Of a DNA stretch of 64,000 nt, positions 28,676 to 44,022 are shown one piece after another. A model generated the notes under the pieces. It was not told the DNA's origin. It ran no database searches and saw only the letters and a program-made list of their open reading frames with translations. The position numbers and the translations under genes were made by a program. The DNA is from Deinococcus sp. (lineage in GTDB: Bacteria > Deinococcota > Deinococci > Deinococcales > Deinococcaceae), in assembly GCF_018260405.1 (NCBI RefSeq), contig NZ_JAGLBG010000004.1, positions 13,256 through 77,255 on the forward strand, in the 5' to 3' direction. Within the stretch, counting starts at the first letter, position 1, and each line of letters opens with the position of its first letter.

Positions 28676-30043
28676 ATGAAACCCCACAGGTCGCTGATCG
28701 TCAAGTCGCCTCTCGGCTGGCTAAGCGTCCTGTTGACGACCTCGGTGCTGGCGGCTCCCCCGGCCTCTTTAGCGCCCAGCACAGGCGTGTGGATGACCTC
28801 GGCGGCAAACACCACTCCGGCGGCGATAGACCCCATTGCTCCGGCACAGCAGTTGTTCGATCAGGTCAATGAACTGGTCGAACAGAATTACGGCGGTCTC
28901 AGTCAGGTCGACCGCTTCAAACTGGCGCGGGAATATCAAACTCGCCTGAATACAGTGTGTATGAATGTCGCCCAGAGCTGCCCGGTCACCACAGCCTACC
29001 CGGTGATCGCCGCCGAAATCACGGCGCTGGGAGACGAGCACAGCTACTTCCAGACGCCCGAGGACTTTGAGGATTTTTTGACTACTGCCACAGGCGGTGA
29101 GCGCAGACAGTTTGGGGTCAAATTGGCCGAGCTGGACGGACAAAACCGGGTCATTCTGGAAGTCGTGCCCGAGAGTGCGGCCCAGAAAGCCGGACTGAGG
29201 CGCGGCGACGTGTTGCAGACCATAGACGGCAAACCGTACACATACGACAACCTGCACGCGGCGCGGCTGGCCGGAAAAACCATCCAACTGGGGTTGAACC
29301 GGGGGGATCAGCGGCTCCAACTGACCATCACGCCTCTTGAAAGCAGTACGCGTGACCTGCCCCGACTGAGCTATACCGGGCCCCATCAGGACATCGCAGT
29401 GCTGCGGATTCCGACTTTCCTCTCGGGGGGGGGCGTGGCGCAGCGAGTGCATGACCTGGTCGGTCAGGCCCAGGCCAGGCACGCCAGCGGCATGATCGTG
29501 GACCTGCGGGGCGATACCGGCGGCAGTCTGAGCGAATGTGACCGCGCCGTGAGCGCCTTCGTACCGGACTTTACCCGCATTTCCCGGACCAGCGATGGGA
29601 ATGTCCGCACGCGTGTCAGCCGTGGTCTGCGCCTCGAAGATGGGCAGGCCGTGGGCAGCGTGCGTAACCCCAGGCTCTGGACCGGGCCGCTGGCGGTGCT
29701 GGTCGATCAGGCCAGTGCGTCGTGCAGCGAGTTTTTTGCTTACGAAGTGCAGTACGCCAGGCGCGGCCCGATCATCGGTGAAGACACGGCGGGCGTCGGG
29801 AACACCGCCACACGCATCTTCGCGCTTCCGGACAATGCGGCCCTGCAACTGACCATCACCAATTACGCTAAACCGGACGGCACTCCCTACCCGGTTCGGA
29901 TCATCCCAGACCAGCGCCGCACACAGAACGAGGACGATCTTCGCCGCCTGACCCGTGGCGAAGATACCCTGCTGAACCTGGCGGTGCAGGCATTAGCCAC
30001 AGCCCCGAGTATGGCCCTGGACCCGGATCATCGCCCCAACTGA
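28676..30043 (+). CDS. S41-family peptidase with PDZ domain and no catalytic lysine
   Basis: 455 aa with an N-terminal signal peptide (about 1-28, ending near VLAAPPA). A cap region is followed by a PDZ domain (about 145-225) and the S41 core: MIVDLRGDTGGSL, the serine block DQASASCSE and GEDTAGVGNT. The lysine of CtpA (GKG) is replaced by Val (GVG). A histidine is present in the cap at LGDEHSYF, where CtpA-type enzymes have no His. This fits the Ser-His arrangement of tricorn/NSR-like S41 members. A secreted peptidase is likely; the substrate is unknown. GGGAG precedes the ATG. Confidence 0.85.
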   Translation: MKPHRSLIVKSPLGWLSVLLTTSVLAAPPASLAPSTGVWMTSAANTTPAAIDPIAPAQQLFDQVNELVEQNYGGLSQVDRFKLAREYQTRLNTVCMNVAQSCPVTTAYPVIAAEITALGDEHSYFQTPEDFEDFLTTATGGERRQFGVKLAELDGQNRVILEVVPESAAQKAGLRRGDVLQTIDGKPYTYDNLHAARLAGKTIQLGLNRGDQRLQLTITPLESSTRDLPRLSYTGPHQDIAVLRIPTFLSGGGVAQRVHDLVGQAQARHASGMIVDLRGDTGGSLSECDRAVSAFVPDFTRISRTSDGNVRTRVSRGLRLEDGQAVGSVRNPRLWTGPLAVLVDQASASCSEFFAYEVQYARRGPIIGEDTAGVGNTATRIFALPDNAALQLTITNYAKPDGTPYPVRIIPDQRRTQNEDDLRRLTRGEDTLLNLAVQALATAPSMALDPDHRPN

Positions 30044-30142
30044 CCGCAGCTGTCAGCCATATGATCGGAAATGAGAAAAAAGCGGCGATGGCCTGAAGCT
30101 CACCGGAAACTGCTCTCTAGCTTCAGGCGGCACACTAGAGCT

Positions 30143-30826
30143 ATGAACAATCAGAACCTAGCCCGTACAGGACTTGTTGCAACCACCATGGCCCTCTTCC
30201 TGACGGCCTGTGGGGGCGGCGGCTCAAGCAAGACACCGCCCCAGCCAGCTGAACAGACTGGAAGTCTCTACGGCCAGTTGCAGGGCACTACGGCCACCAC
30301 TGTGCGCCCTATGGCCCAGATCGTCGAGGGACCGGAATTCGTGGCGACCGTGAACGCGCAGCAGCAGTTTAGTCTGGCCCTGCCACCTGCCAGTGTAGTC
30401 GAGGGCAAATATAACAGTGATCTGATCGCGCTCAGTGACGTGTTTACGGGCTGTACGCTGACGCCCGCCACGGACGTCAAAGTGATGCTGCTGAACAGTT
30501 TACAGACCAATACCAACCAGGAGCTAAAAGCCATCAGCTACCTCAACGGTGCCAAAACCTATACCTACTGGTGGTTTGCCAACAAAACGGCGACCACAAC
30601 GGTCAACGGCTCTTGCCTGGCTGGAACCTTCAACAACCGGAGCCTAAGCCTCGTGCATGGCTGGAACAAGATTACCTGGACCACCAACGGCCAATCCGTC
30701 GACCTGAATGCTCAGGCTCCGACCAGTGACCGCCAAGTGTGGACGCCGACCAGCCTGGAAGGCCAGACCGTTCACGCCGATTTCGACCTGCCCTGGCGTC
30801 AGCTGGATAAATACAAGACCCGCTGA
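30143..30826 (+). CDS. Predicted lipoprotein of unknown function
   Basis: About 227 aa. A short basic N-terminus and hydrophobic stretch end in the lipobox LTAC, followed by GGGGSSKTPPQ, so the mature protein should be lipid-anchored at that Cys (about residue 23). The rest is Thr/Asn-rich and probably beta-structured, with cysteines near GCTLTP and GSCLAG that might pair. No enzyme motif was recognised. The open frame extends upstream of ATG 30143, but the signal peptide fixes the start. Deinococcus encodes many such lineage-specific surface lipoproteins. Confidence 0.75.
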   Translation: MNNQNLARTGLVATTMALFLTACGGGGSSKTPPQPAEQTGSLYGQLQGTTATTVRPMAQIVEGPEFVATVNAQQQFSLALPPASVVEGKYNSDLIALSDVFTGCTLTPATDVKVMLLNSLQTNTNQELKAISYLNGAKTYTYWWFANKTATTTVNGSCLAGTFNNRSLSLVHGWNKITWTTNGQSVDLNAQAPTSDRQVWTPTSLEGQTVHADFDLPWRQLDKYKTR

Positions 30827-30829
30827 AAC

Positions 30830-30933
30830 CAGTATAAGAAGAAGTCTCCGGTTGGTTACGCCGGGGGCCTCAGCAAGCCTGCCCGCTGTCTTGGACCAAA
30901 CGGCGGGCGGAATTGAGCGCAGTCCGTCTGAGA
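30830..30933. repeat. Intergenic repeat, family R2
   Basis: Shares the left end (aagtctccggttgg), a GCCCGC/GCGGGC palindrome and the right tail (gaattgagcgcagtccgtc) with the element at 15186-15256, but has a longer middle. Directly downstream of the lipoprotein gene. Confidence 0.7.
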
Positions 30934-31506
30934 GGGTGTTTGAACCGAGACTAAAGGGGCAGGTCATCCAGATCAAGCGGGCAAGCCTAACTCGTCCAGA
31001 TCGTAGACCGGGGACTGGTCGTCCAAGATGTCGCAAGGGTTGCGCCCCGTCGCTCAGTACCTGACAGGTTGGGTTTCTGGTCGTCCAGAACGTCAACGAC
31101 GAGAGGCTCACTTCACGCAATGTTTTCTGGATTCAAGCCAATCAAGCGCTGCATGGCTTAGAGACGAGCAACAATGGGCTTGCACCCAACGTATCGCACG
31201 ATGCCAGGATTCGGAAAACAGCGTCCTGTAAGGATTCTAGAGCAACTTGTTAGGTACTGAGGGTAGGTACATTCCGCTGCCTTTCCTGAACCTCTGGGAC
31301 GCCGGACTGAACAGGAGTGATGCGCTCACGGGCGGGAACGTTTCTCTTGGAGATGAGAAGTCTCCTTGAGTTGAAGGGTGAATTGAAAAGCCGCGCGGTG
31401 GTATGTGAGACACCCAAAAGCACCGCCAGCTGCCTGGAAAAGTGTAACGAATCAAGTGCAGCGGGCGGCGAGAGATCAGGGTGTGCTACGGACGTGGCGG
31501 CGTCAC
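30934..31506. other. Gene-poor region with possible decayed sequence
   Basis: About 570 bases with no frame showing the third-position G/C bias of local genes. A short motif recurs near 31014, 31077 and 30990 (ctggtcgtccaa, ctggtcgtccag, ctcgtccagatc). A plus-strand fragment from about 31072 to 31250 reads without a stop but has no start signal. It might be remains of an inactivated gene; no family could be named. Confidence 0.4.
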
Positions 31507-31929
31507 TCAGTTGAGGACCGCTGATGCTGTCTCCGCTGGCTGCTCGTCCCATTCCTCCCTATGAATTTTCAGGCTATCCCAGTCACTCGTGCCGCGCCAC
31601 TGGGCTTTCACAACGGCGCAGTGGATAAAGGTCTCTGGGGTTTTCATGGCGCCCTCGCCGAACATCACCTGGCTCACTCGCTCGGCGTACTTCATTGTGC
31701 TCACGATTACTGCCAACTCGACCGGGATATCTGGACCTAGTGTGATCACCAGCTCACAGAGGGCCAGTTCAGACAGTGCAGCCACCTGAACGATTTCCAC
31801 ATTGGGCAGCTGGGCAGCCAGCAGGTGTGCGGAGGTGATCTGAGGGGTACCAACTGCGACTCTGGTCAAGGCGGCGTGGATAAGCAGCGCAGGTCTGCCT
31901 GGCGGACGGGTCTCTTCAAGACGTTTCAT
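31507..31929 (-). CDS. Hypothetical protein, 140 aa
   Basis: Not recognised. The open frame extends upstream to 32268, but GGAGG five bases before ATG 31929, together with the more regular codon use from there, support the short form (140 aa). The predicted protein alternates hydrophobic strands and helices (ALLIHAALTRVAVGTP; LPNVEIVQVAALSELALCELVITLG) with a charged C-terminus, suggesting a small soluble alpha/beta fold. Its ATG overlaps the stop of a 60-codon frame (31926-32108) by ATGA, hinting at a two-gene unit. Base composition is lower in G+C at third positions than in neighbouring genes, as expected for acquired or lineage-specific sequence. Confidence 0.55.
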   Translation of the reverse strand: MKRLEETRPPGRPALLIHAALTRVAVGTPQITSAHLLAAQLPNVEIVQVAALSELALCELVITLGPDIPVELAVIVSTMKYAERVSQVMFGEGAMKTPETFIHCAVVKAQWRGTSDWDSLKIHREEWDEQPAETASAVLN

Positions 31930-32108
31930 AGGGCCTCCGGGAAGGGGAAGGCTAAGGCATTCGTCAGCCCCGGAACATCCGCCTTCTGGCCTAGGCGTTG
32001 GGGGGGGAACACACCCTTGAAGCTGACAACATGGTCTAGCTGGAGCTCGAGCAGGCTGCCGGGCGCAAGCTCTCCAGACGCCCGGACAAGCGAGCACCTC
32101 AGTCTCAA
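31926..32108 (-). CDS. Possible small protein coupled to the 140-aa hypothetical gene
   Basis: 60 codons from TTG 32108 to a TGA that overlaps the next ATG (ATGA). The translated segment (for example PGSLLELQLDHVVSFKG) looks protein-like and carries the ribosome binding site of the next gene in its last codons. No clear Shine-Dalgarno precedes the TTG, and a stop codon lies immediately upstream. A fragment in another frame further up (LGIQVHEIILAIQLWRVAQ, about 32185-32130) also looks coding. A frameshifted or decayed longer gene is therefore an alternative. Confidence 0.3.
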   Translation of the reverse strand: MRLRCSLVRASGELAPGSLLELQLDHVVSFKGVFPPQRLGQKADVPGLTNALAFPFPEAL

Positions 32109-32540
32109 TCAGGTCGTGTTTTCCTTTCATCAGACTCGACCTGTGCCACGCGCCAGAGCTGGATTGCGAGAATGATCTCGTGAACCTGTATGCCCAGTTA
32201 ATGGGGGAACTTATACCAATCCTCAGAACTATGGTGTCATAAAAGCGTGCCGAACGCTTAGGCGCCAAAATAGCGCAGCCAGACGAAGTTCTTTAGCCCT
32301 TAGACCCTTCGATCACCAAATGACAATTATTATGGCGTTTGGTATCACAAGCCGCAGGGTGATGCCGTTCTTGGTCAGGTGCTCACCAGTATGGCTGAGG
32401 AACAGGCCCTGAACACCAGCATGCGAAGGGCGCCGCTCATACAGCACGTCATCCAGTGGACATATTGGCTCTTTTTGGCGAGATTTCAGGTCATTTTGGG
32501 GGCACCCGATCACAGCTGACGCGCAGACGCCAGAAGCCCA
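32109..32540. other. Intergenic region left of the tRNA-Asn terminator
   Basis: About 430 bases without a supported gene. Near 32212-32235 the sequence ataccaatcctcagaactatg resembles ataccaattgccagaactatg near 59203, so a short repeat is shared. Otherwise the sequence is AT-richer than average and unremarkable. Confidence 0.45.
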
Positions 32541-32570
32541 AAACGAAAAATCCCCGCCAGTGACGGGGAA
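32541..32570 (-). terminator. Terminator of tRNA-Asn
   Basis: On the minus strand CCCCGTCACTGGCGGGG forms a hairpin followed by ATTTTTCGTTTT, ten bases after the tRNA 3' end. Confidence 0.85.
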
Positions 32571-32579
32571 GTTTATGTA

Positions 32580-32654
32580 TGGCTCGGCAGGTAGGGGTCG
32601 AACCTACGACCATTCGATTAACAGTCGAACGCTCTGCCACTGAGCTACTGCCGA
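32580..32654 (-). tRNA. tRNA-Asn (anticodon GTT)
   Basis: The 75-base minus-strand sequence starts TCGGCAGTAGCTCAGTGGCA and ends with CTGCCGA, discriminator G and an encoded CCA. Acceptor arms TCGGCAG/CTGCCGA pair fully; the D arm contains AGCTC..GAGC, the anticodon arm reads TCGACTGTTAATCGA with GTT, and the T arm GTAGGTTCGACCCCTAC is canonical. A promoter lies about 60 bases upstream and a terminator directly downstream, so it is a single-gene unit. Confidence 0.97.
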
Positions 32655-32714
32655 ATACGCTGTGCTGGAGTAGAGAACCAGGCACTGTGGCTGGCCGTTT
32701 CCGGCGCGAGAGGG

Positions 32715-32744
32715 ATAGTAGCACGCCTTTTCCCGTTCGTGCAA
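32715..32744 (-). promoter_or_regulatory. Promoter of tRNA-Asn
   Basis: Minus strand TTGCAC (32744-32739) and TACTAT (32720-32715) are separated by 18 bases. The transcript would begin about 55 bases before the mature tRNA 5' end, leaving a 5' leader for RNase P. Confidence 0.6.
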
Positions 32745-32776
32745 GCCCCCCTGCTCCGGCTCCCCCCTGCCCCAGC

Positions 32777-33304
32777 TCAGGCTTGTGCGCCGCCCGGCAT
32801 GATAGTCCCGGGATTGACGCCGAGTCGCCGAAAGGCCTCATCCCAGCGTTCGGCAGCGGCAACCTGCCAGAGCAAATCAGGCGTGTCCTGCTCGACCCAC
32901 AGCCACACGCCTTGACGGGCTTCCTGGGCCAGTTGCCCCTGTCCCCAGCCGGTGTAGCCCAGCACGAGCATGTAAGTCTGCTTGCTATCCATGACTGCCC
33001 GCAACACTTCCAGACTGCTGCTCATATAGAGCCCCGCTACCAGTTCGACCTCGCCTTCAAACCCGACAGAGCGCTGATAAAGGCACCAGCCCAGCGTCGG
33101 ATCGACCGGGCCGCCCAACCAGGCCTGCTCATATTGCCCCGGAGCATCGGCCATCAGCTCCGAAACGGTTTGCGGCGTTTGGAGATTGATAATAAGCCCC
33201 AGAGCGCCCTGCTCGTCGTGTTCCAGCAGCAGAATCACGGCGTTCTCGAACAGCTCACCTCGCAAATGAGGACTGGCAGCCAAGAAGGTAAGAGGGCCTG
33301 ACAT
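32777..33304 (-). CDS. YqgE/AlgH family protein
   Basis: 175 aa. Family landmarks are the N-terminal GPLTFLAASPHLRGELFENAVILLL, GALGLIINLQTP, LGGPVDPTLGW, and YMLVLGYTGWGQGQLAQE near the C-terminus. The function of YqgE/AlgH proteins is unsettled; the AlgH name comes from alginate regulation in Pseudomonas. ATG 33304 lies seven bases after TATGCT (33317-33312), a leaderless start, and is preferred to an earlier in-frame start. It follows lon on the same strand, but a terminator lies between them. Confidence 0.9.
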   Translation of the reverse strand: MSGPLTFLAASPHLRGELFENAVILLLEHDEQGALGLIINLQTPQTVSELMADAPGQYEQAWLGGPVDPTLGWCLYQRSVGFEGEVELVAGLYMSSSLEVLRAVMDSKQTYMLVLGYTGWGQGQLAQEARQGVWLWVEQDTPDLLWQVAAAERWDEAFRRLGVNPGTIMPGGAQA

Positions 33305-33332
33305 TGCCCCCAGCATACCGAGTCGGGTCATG

Positions 33333-33360
33333 AAAAACCCACCTAGCATCTTAAGGTGGG
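33333..33360 (-). terminator. Terminator downstream of lon
   Basis: On the minus strand CCCACCT and AGGTGGG pair around a nine-base loop (taagatgct), followed by TTTTTC. It lies about 150 bases beyond the lon stop codon and just upstream of the algH -10 box. Confidence 0.85.
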
Positions 33361-33396
33361 CGGCACGCTGGTTATCCCTCTACCTTGGCTTCTTCC

Positions 33397-33426
33397 AAGT
33401 TATGCATAACGGGTCATGCATAACTT
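33397..33426. promoter_or_regulatory. Palindrome between lon and the AlgH-family gene
   Basis: AAGTTATGCAT and ATGCATAACTT form a perfect 11-base inverted repeat with an 8-base spacer. The left arm is itself inside a 12-base perfect palindrome (GTTATGCATAAC). It lacks a T-run, so it looks more like a protein-binding site or a stable RNA fold than a terminator. The bound factor is unknown. Confidence 0.45.
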
Positions 33427-33506
33427 GCGTCTACGCGGTCGGTCTCCTCTTGGCCCGCCGCTTCGCCTACTCCTGACCCCAGTTCCCCGAGACCGGGTGC
33501 CAAAGC

Positions 33507-35978
<2,472 letters not shown>

Positions 35979-36032
35979 TTTGACTCCTTTCGCCCGCCGG
36001 AGCGGAACGGGGTCGCCTGGAATAACAGGAAA

Positions 36033-36071
36033 CTTGAGTGTGACTATATCAAGTTTCAGGTGTCCCGACAA
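36033..36071 (-). promoter_or_regulatory. Promoter of lon with a HAIR operator for HspR
   Basis: Minus strand TTGTCG (36071-36066) and TATAGT (36048-36043) are exactly 17 bases apart. Overlapping the -10 is CTTGAGT-N7-TATCAAG (36033-36053 on the plus strand), matching the HAIR consensus CTTGAGT-N7-ACTCAAG perfectly on one half and at five of seven positions on the other. HspR binding here would block RNA polymerase until heat shock. Confidence 0.75.
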
Positions 36072-36187
36072 GTGAAGCCGAGGGTAGGCCATTTGGCCTA
36101 AAAGCCGTCTGCTACGCCAAAAATGCACACCGCAAGTCTGATCGCGCCCTCATCCGGCCCTGAGCGAAGGTTTAGGGATGAGGGGTA

Positions 36188-36323
36188 ATACGGATTCCGC
36201 TAAATTCCGCCACAGTCGGGAAGACACTGCCTGCGGCTCCATACCGCGAAACCCGTATGTTGTTCCTACTCGCATCCGCTCGGATTGATTCGGAACTGCA
36301 CCAAATCAATCGGAATCCGTATA
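36188..36323. repeat. Intergenic palindromic repeat, family R1 copy b
   Basis: 136 bases from ATACGGATTCCGC to CGGAATCCGTATA. The right half is nearly identical to 1856-1927, and the left half resembles 19742-19812, so this copy looks like the full-length form. It lies in the gap between lon and the 3' end of treY. Confidence 0.75.
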
Positions 36324-36365
36324 AGGGTGTAGGCCGCACCGTTTATACAGAGTTTGCAGAATCGG

Positions 36366-36465
36366 CCTGTTGCAAAGTGGGGGTCGGGCCGCCCCAAGTC
36401 CCCGCTTTTGCCGAGCGGGGCGCGTAGGAGCAAATCTAATGCGCGACTTTTGCAAGAGGTCTATT
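36366..36465. repeat. R3-related repeat followed by an R2 tail
   Basis: Left part (ttgcaaagtgggggtcgggccgcccc) is the inverse of the right part of R3 at 11518-11573, and the right end is cttttgcaagaggtctatt. It therefore has R3-like ends facing each other but lacks the R4 insertion. The bases directly after it (ggcagtccgtattac) are the R2 tail. Confidence 0.65.
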
Positions 36466-36510
36466 GGCAGTCCGTATTACAGCTACTGCTCACCCAATAC
36501 CGCGCACCTC

Positions 36511-39443
36511 CTACTCCCGCACCAGCAGAGCCAAGGGAAAGTCCTCCAGCACTTTTGCCAGCGGCACTTTCGCGGCGCGTACCCGCAACGTCTCACCGGT
36601 CAAAACATTGGTATAAGTTCCGGCGGCGGGCAGCGTTAGCGTGCTATTGCCCCAGCTTTCGCCCAGCGCCCAGGGGTGTTTTTCTTTGGTCAGCGTAAGG
36701 GCCAGCCGGGGCGCGACGGTCACGGCGGTCTGTCCTGCGTGCGTGCGGGCAAAGGCCAGCAGGTACTTTCCGGCCTCAATGGGCTGGTAGTCACCCGCCG
36801 CGAACAGTTCCGGATGCGCCCGCCGGGTTTGCAAGGCGGCCCAGGTTACCAGCGTCTTGACGGCTCCGTCCTCGTAACTATCCAGCAACTTGCGGGTCAG
36901 GGCCACGTCGTGACCGCGTTCCAGTCGCGCCAGCACGCGCCCGTGCGCCGGGTAATCTACCGGGCGGCGGTTATCGGGGTCAACGAGGCTCTGGTTCCAG
37001 CCCTCGCAGCCCTGGTAGGTGTCGGGCACGCCGGGGGCGGTCAGACGCACCAGCGCGGCGCTGAGGCCGTTCTGCGCTCCATACGGGCTGATGCGGCGGT
37101 GAACTTCGCCCAGGCTGCTCATAAACTCCGGGTGCGTCAGCAGCTGCCGGGTAAACTGCTCCAGCGCGGCTTCGTAGCCCTCGTCGGGGGTGGCCCAGCT
37201 GGTTCGCAGCTTGGCTTCCCGCGCCGCCTTTTGCATATAGGCGGCCATTCGGTCTGGGAAATCGGTCAGGTCACCACCCAGCGGATAGGCCCCCAGCACG
37301 TTTTGCAGCAGCACATACACGTCCAGCAGGGTCGGCGCGTGCGTATCGTCCAGGCGGGTTTGCAGGTCGTTGAACAGGCGGTTCCACTGGCTCAAGAAGG
37401 CGGCCCAGCCCTGCGGAAGCTCGCTGAGGACGCTGATTCTGGCGCGGGTGTCCTCGCCGCGTTTGGTGTCGTGGGTGCTGCCCGCCAGCATCGCGTGGGG
37501 CCACTTTTTGGCCCGTTCGCGTGCCAGTGCGTGAAAGACCTTAACCGGTGTGCCGAAATGCGCCGGGTCACTGCCCACCTCGTTCAGCGAGAGCAGGCGG
37601 GCGTAGCGGTAGAACGCCGTGTCCTCGGCCCCTTTCGCGGTGACTGGCCCGGTGAGCTGCTGAAACTTGAGGGCAAAGTCGGCGTAGGCGGCCCGCGTCG
37701 GCGCGTCGGGGGCATTCAGCGTCAGAACAGCGTGCAGGAACTCAAATACTGACGGGTCGAGCGGTGTGCCGTCAGTGCGGTTGTGCGCTCTGGCGTCGTG
37801 TATGGCCTGGGCAATCCGGGCGTCGTCATTGGGTTCGCGCTGACCGTCGGGGCGAACGTAACTGCGGTAGACCGGAAAGCTGGCAATCACCCCGCGCAAG
37901 GCCCCCCGCAGCGTGCTAAGCGTAAAATCCCGCGAGTGCGGCCCCGTTTCGGCCAGCTGTTCCAGATGCTCGGCCAGCACGTTGACCTCGCCGGGCAACG
38001 ACACGCGCTGAATTAGCAGTTTGCTCCGGTACAGGTGCGCCGGGTAGGCCTCGCGGTCACCGGTAAAACGCCGGTAGATAGCCCCCAGTTCGTCCTCGTT
38101 GGCCTGGTCCACGAAGACGCCGCCCAGCTGCGCCAGAAAGTCGTAGCCGGTGGTGCCGTGAACGGCCCAGTCGGGCGGAAGTTGCTCGCCGGGTTCCAGG
38201 ATTTTCTCGGCGACCACATAAAGACCCCTCTGCGCTTCGGGCTTCTCGCCTGAGAAGGAAGACAGCAACTCTCCCGGCTCCCTTTTCAGGGCAGCTGCCA
38301 GCGAAACCGTCTGGGGGGCAAGCGCTTCCCCAGCCCCCGCCTGTAAAGCCGCAAAATACCCCGCCGGGTCGTACAGCCCGTCGGTGTGGTCAAGGCGCAC
38401 GCCCTGCACCACGCCCCCGCGCAGCAGTTCAAACAGCAGCGAGTGCGCCCACTCAAATACGCGGGGGTCTTCCATCCGCAGCGCCGCGAGATCATTGATG
38501 TCAAAAAAGCGGCGGTAGTTGATCTCCTCGGCGGCGACTTTCCAGTACGCCAGACGGTAATTCTGCTCGGCCACCAGCGCGTCCAGACGCTTAGGGTCGG
38601 CGTTGATAGCGTCCAGGGTGCGGCGCACGGCCTCGCGCACGGGTTTGGAAGTTTCCAGCAGCGTCCCCAGGCGGCGCGAGGCCACGTCCACCTCCTGGGC
38701 GCGGGCGAGGCAGTCATCGTCGGAAAGGCTAGCCTCGGTGCTGCGCGGCAGGGTCTGAAGGCTGCGGGTGATGCTGGCAAGTTCTGCGCGGTGCAGGTCG
38801 CCCGCGCGGGCGGGGAAGTCGTCTAGCGCCCCGGCCAGCAGCTGGGCCACGCTGCGGGGCGAGAGGGGCAGATTTCTGTCCCAGTACGCCAGCACAAACC
38901 GCTGGCCCGTCCAGTGGATCTGCAATTCGCCGCGCTCCAGCACGCGCCCGTACTGGTCGCCCAGCGTGGGGAGCAGCACCTTGCCTTCCAGCGCCCGCTT
39001 GAGCGGCTGCCACGCAATGTCAAAAAAGTGGGCGTAGCGGCTGGCCTGCCCGTGTTGCAGCACATCCTCCCAGTACGGGTTATGGCCGCCCGCAATGCCC
39101 ATATGGTTCGGCACAAAGTCCACCACCAGCCCCAGCCCCAGCTCGTGCGCCCGCGCCGCGAACCGCCGCAGCCCGCCGAGGCCGCCTAGTTCGGGGTTGA
39201 CCTGGGTGTGGTCGGTCACGTCGTAGCCGTGCGTGCTGCTGGGGCTGCTGGCCCAGATGGGCGAGAGGTACACGCCGGTGACGCCCAGCCGCGCCAGATA
39301 CGGCAGGATTTTCTGCGCGGCGGCGAAGGGGAATCCGGCGTGGAGCTGAAGGCGGTAGGTGGAGGAAGGTAAGTAGGAAGTAGGGAGTGGGGAACAGGAA
39401 AAGGCTTGTGACGCGTGGCTTGTGGCTTGTGGAGGGGTCAGGG

Positions 39444-39447
<4 letters not shown>
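36511..39447 (-). CDS. treY: Maltooligosyl trehalose synthase
   Basis: 978 aa GH13 enzyme that converts the reducing-end alpha-1,4 link of maltodextrins to alpha,alpha-1,1. N-terminal block [22 protein letters not shown] and ISPIW-type region ([19 protein letters not shown]), [10 protein letters not shown], the nucleophile Asp in [13 protein letters not shown], the acid/base Glu in [11 protein letters not shown] and the late Asp in [11 protein letters not shown] are visible. About 25 extra N-terminal residues precede the first strand. The start overlaps the treZ stop by four bases (ATGA). Together TreY and TreZ make trehalose from glycogen or maltodextrin. Confidence 0.95.
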
Positions 39448-41342
<1,895 letters not shown>

Positions 41343-41466
41343 GATTGGCTCCTGTGGCGCGCAGATGGCGTGTGCAGGTCGGCGGGTTAAAAACCGCGCC
41401 CTGGCGGTGGCTCAGGGCGTAGGGTCTGTCAAAAGCTGGGCAGCAGAGTAAGGGGCAGGGGACTTA

Positions 41467-43614
<2,148 letters not shown>

Positions 43615-43668
43615 ACGGTCTAAACTCCTTGATCCAGGCGAGCGAACCACCTGATGACTACAGTTTTT

Positions 43669-43824
43669 ATACGGACTCCGGTTCAAAGATGTGCAAACCT
43701 TTCAACCCGGAGGGACTTGTAGGGCGGCTCCGCAGAGCAAACAGCAGAGATAGGGGTTCCGGGTGTGGAATGAGCGCCCCGGTGCCTGGGAGGGTGGTCA
43801 ACTAAACAGACGGCAGTCCGTATT
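43669..43824. repeat. Long intergenic repeat, family R2
   Basis: Begins ATACGGACTCCGGTTCAAAG and ends GGCAGTCCGTATTA, so ATACGGACT and AGTCCGTAT are inverted termini. The interior contains ttcaacccggaggg and is not shared at length with other copies. The left end lies about 45 bases upstream of the glgX ribosome binding site and could supply promoter bases (tccgtataaa on the minus strand). Confidence 0.65.
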
Positions 43825-44022
43825 AAAGATACTAAGGAGCTCTTGCCTACGCGCTCTGCCCCGCAGCTTTGCAAGTCCGTTCGGAGCGGTGATGCAAACA
43901 TCACCCGGCCGGTTCTTAGAAGCAGAGGCGACTTCAAAGTATTGCTGTCGGCGCTCCAGGTAAGAAAACGCCACAACGAGATGGCTTGCCGTACCAGACG
44001 GCCGTTCACCTTTGAAAGGCGT

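Noticed and set aside
31250..31552. Minus-strand frame with a helix-turn-helix-looking segment (FSRQLAVLLGVSHTTA)
   Set aside because: It starts within another frame and has no start signal; the resemblance is short and could be chance.
33397..33426. Radiation/desiccation response motif (RDRM)
   Set aside because: The site shares only the TTATG/CATAA ends; the centre and spacing do not match the 17-base RDRM, and it is not at the promoter of a known damage-response gene.
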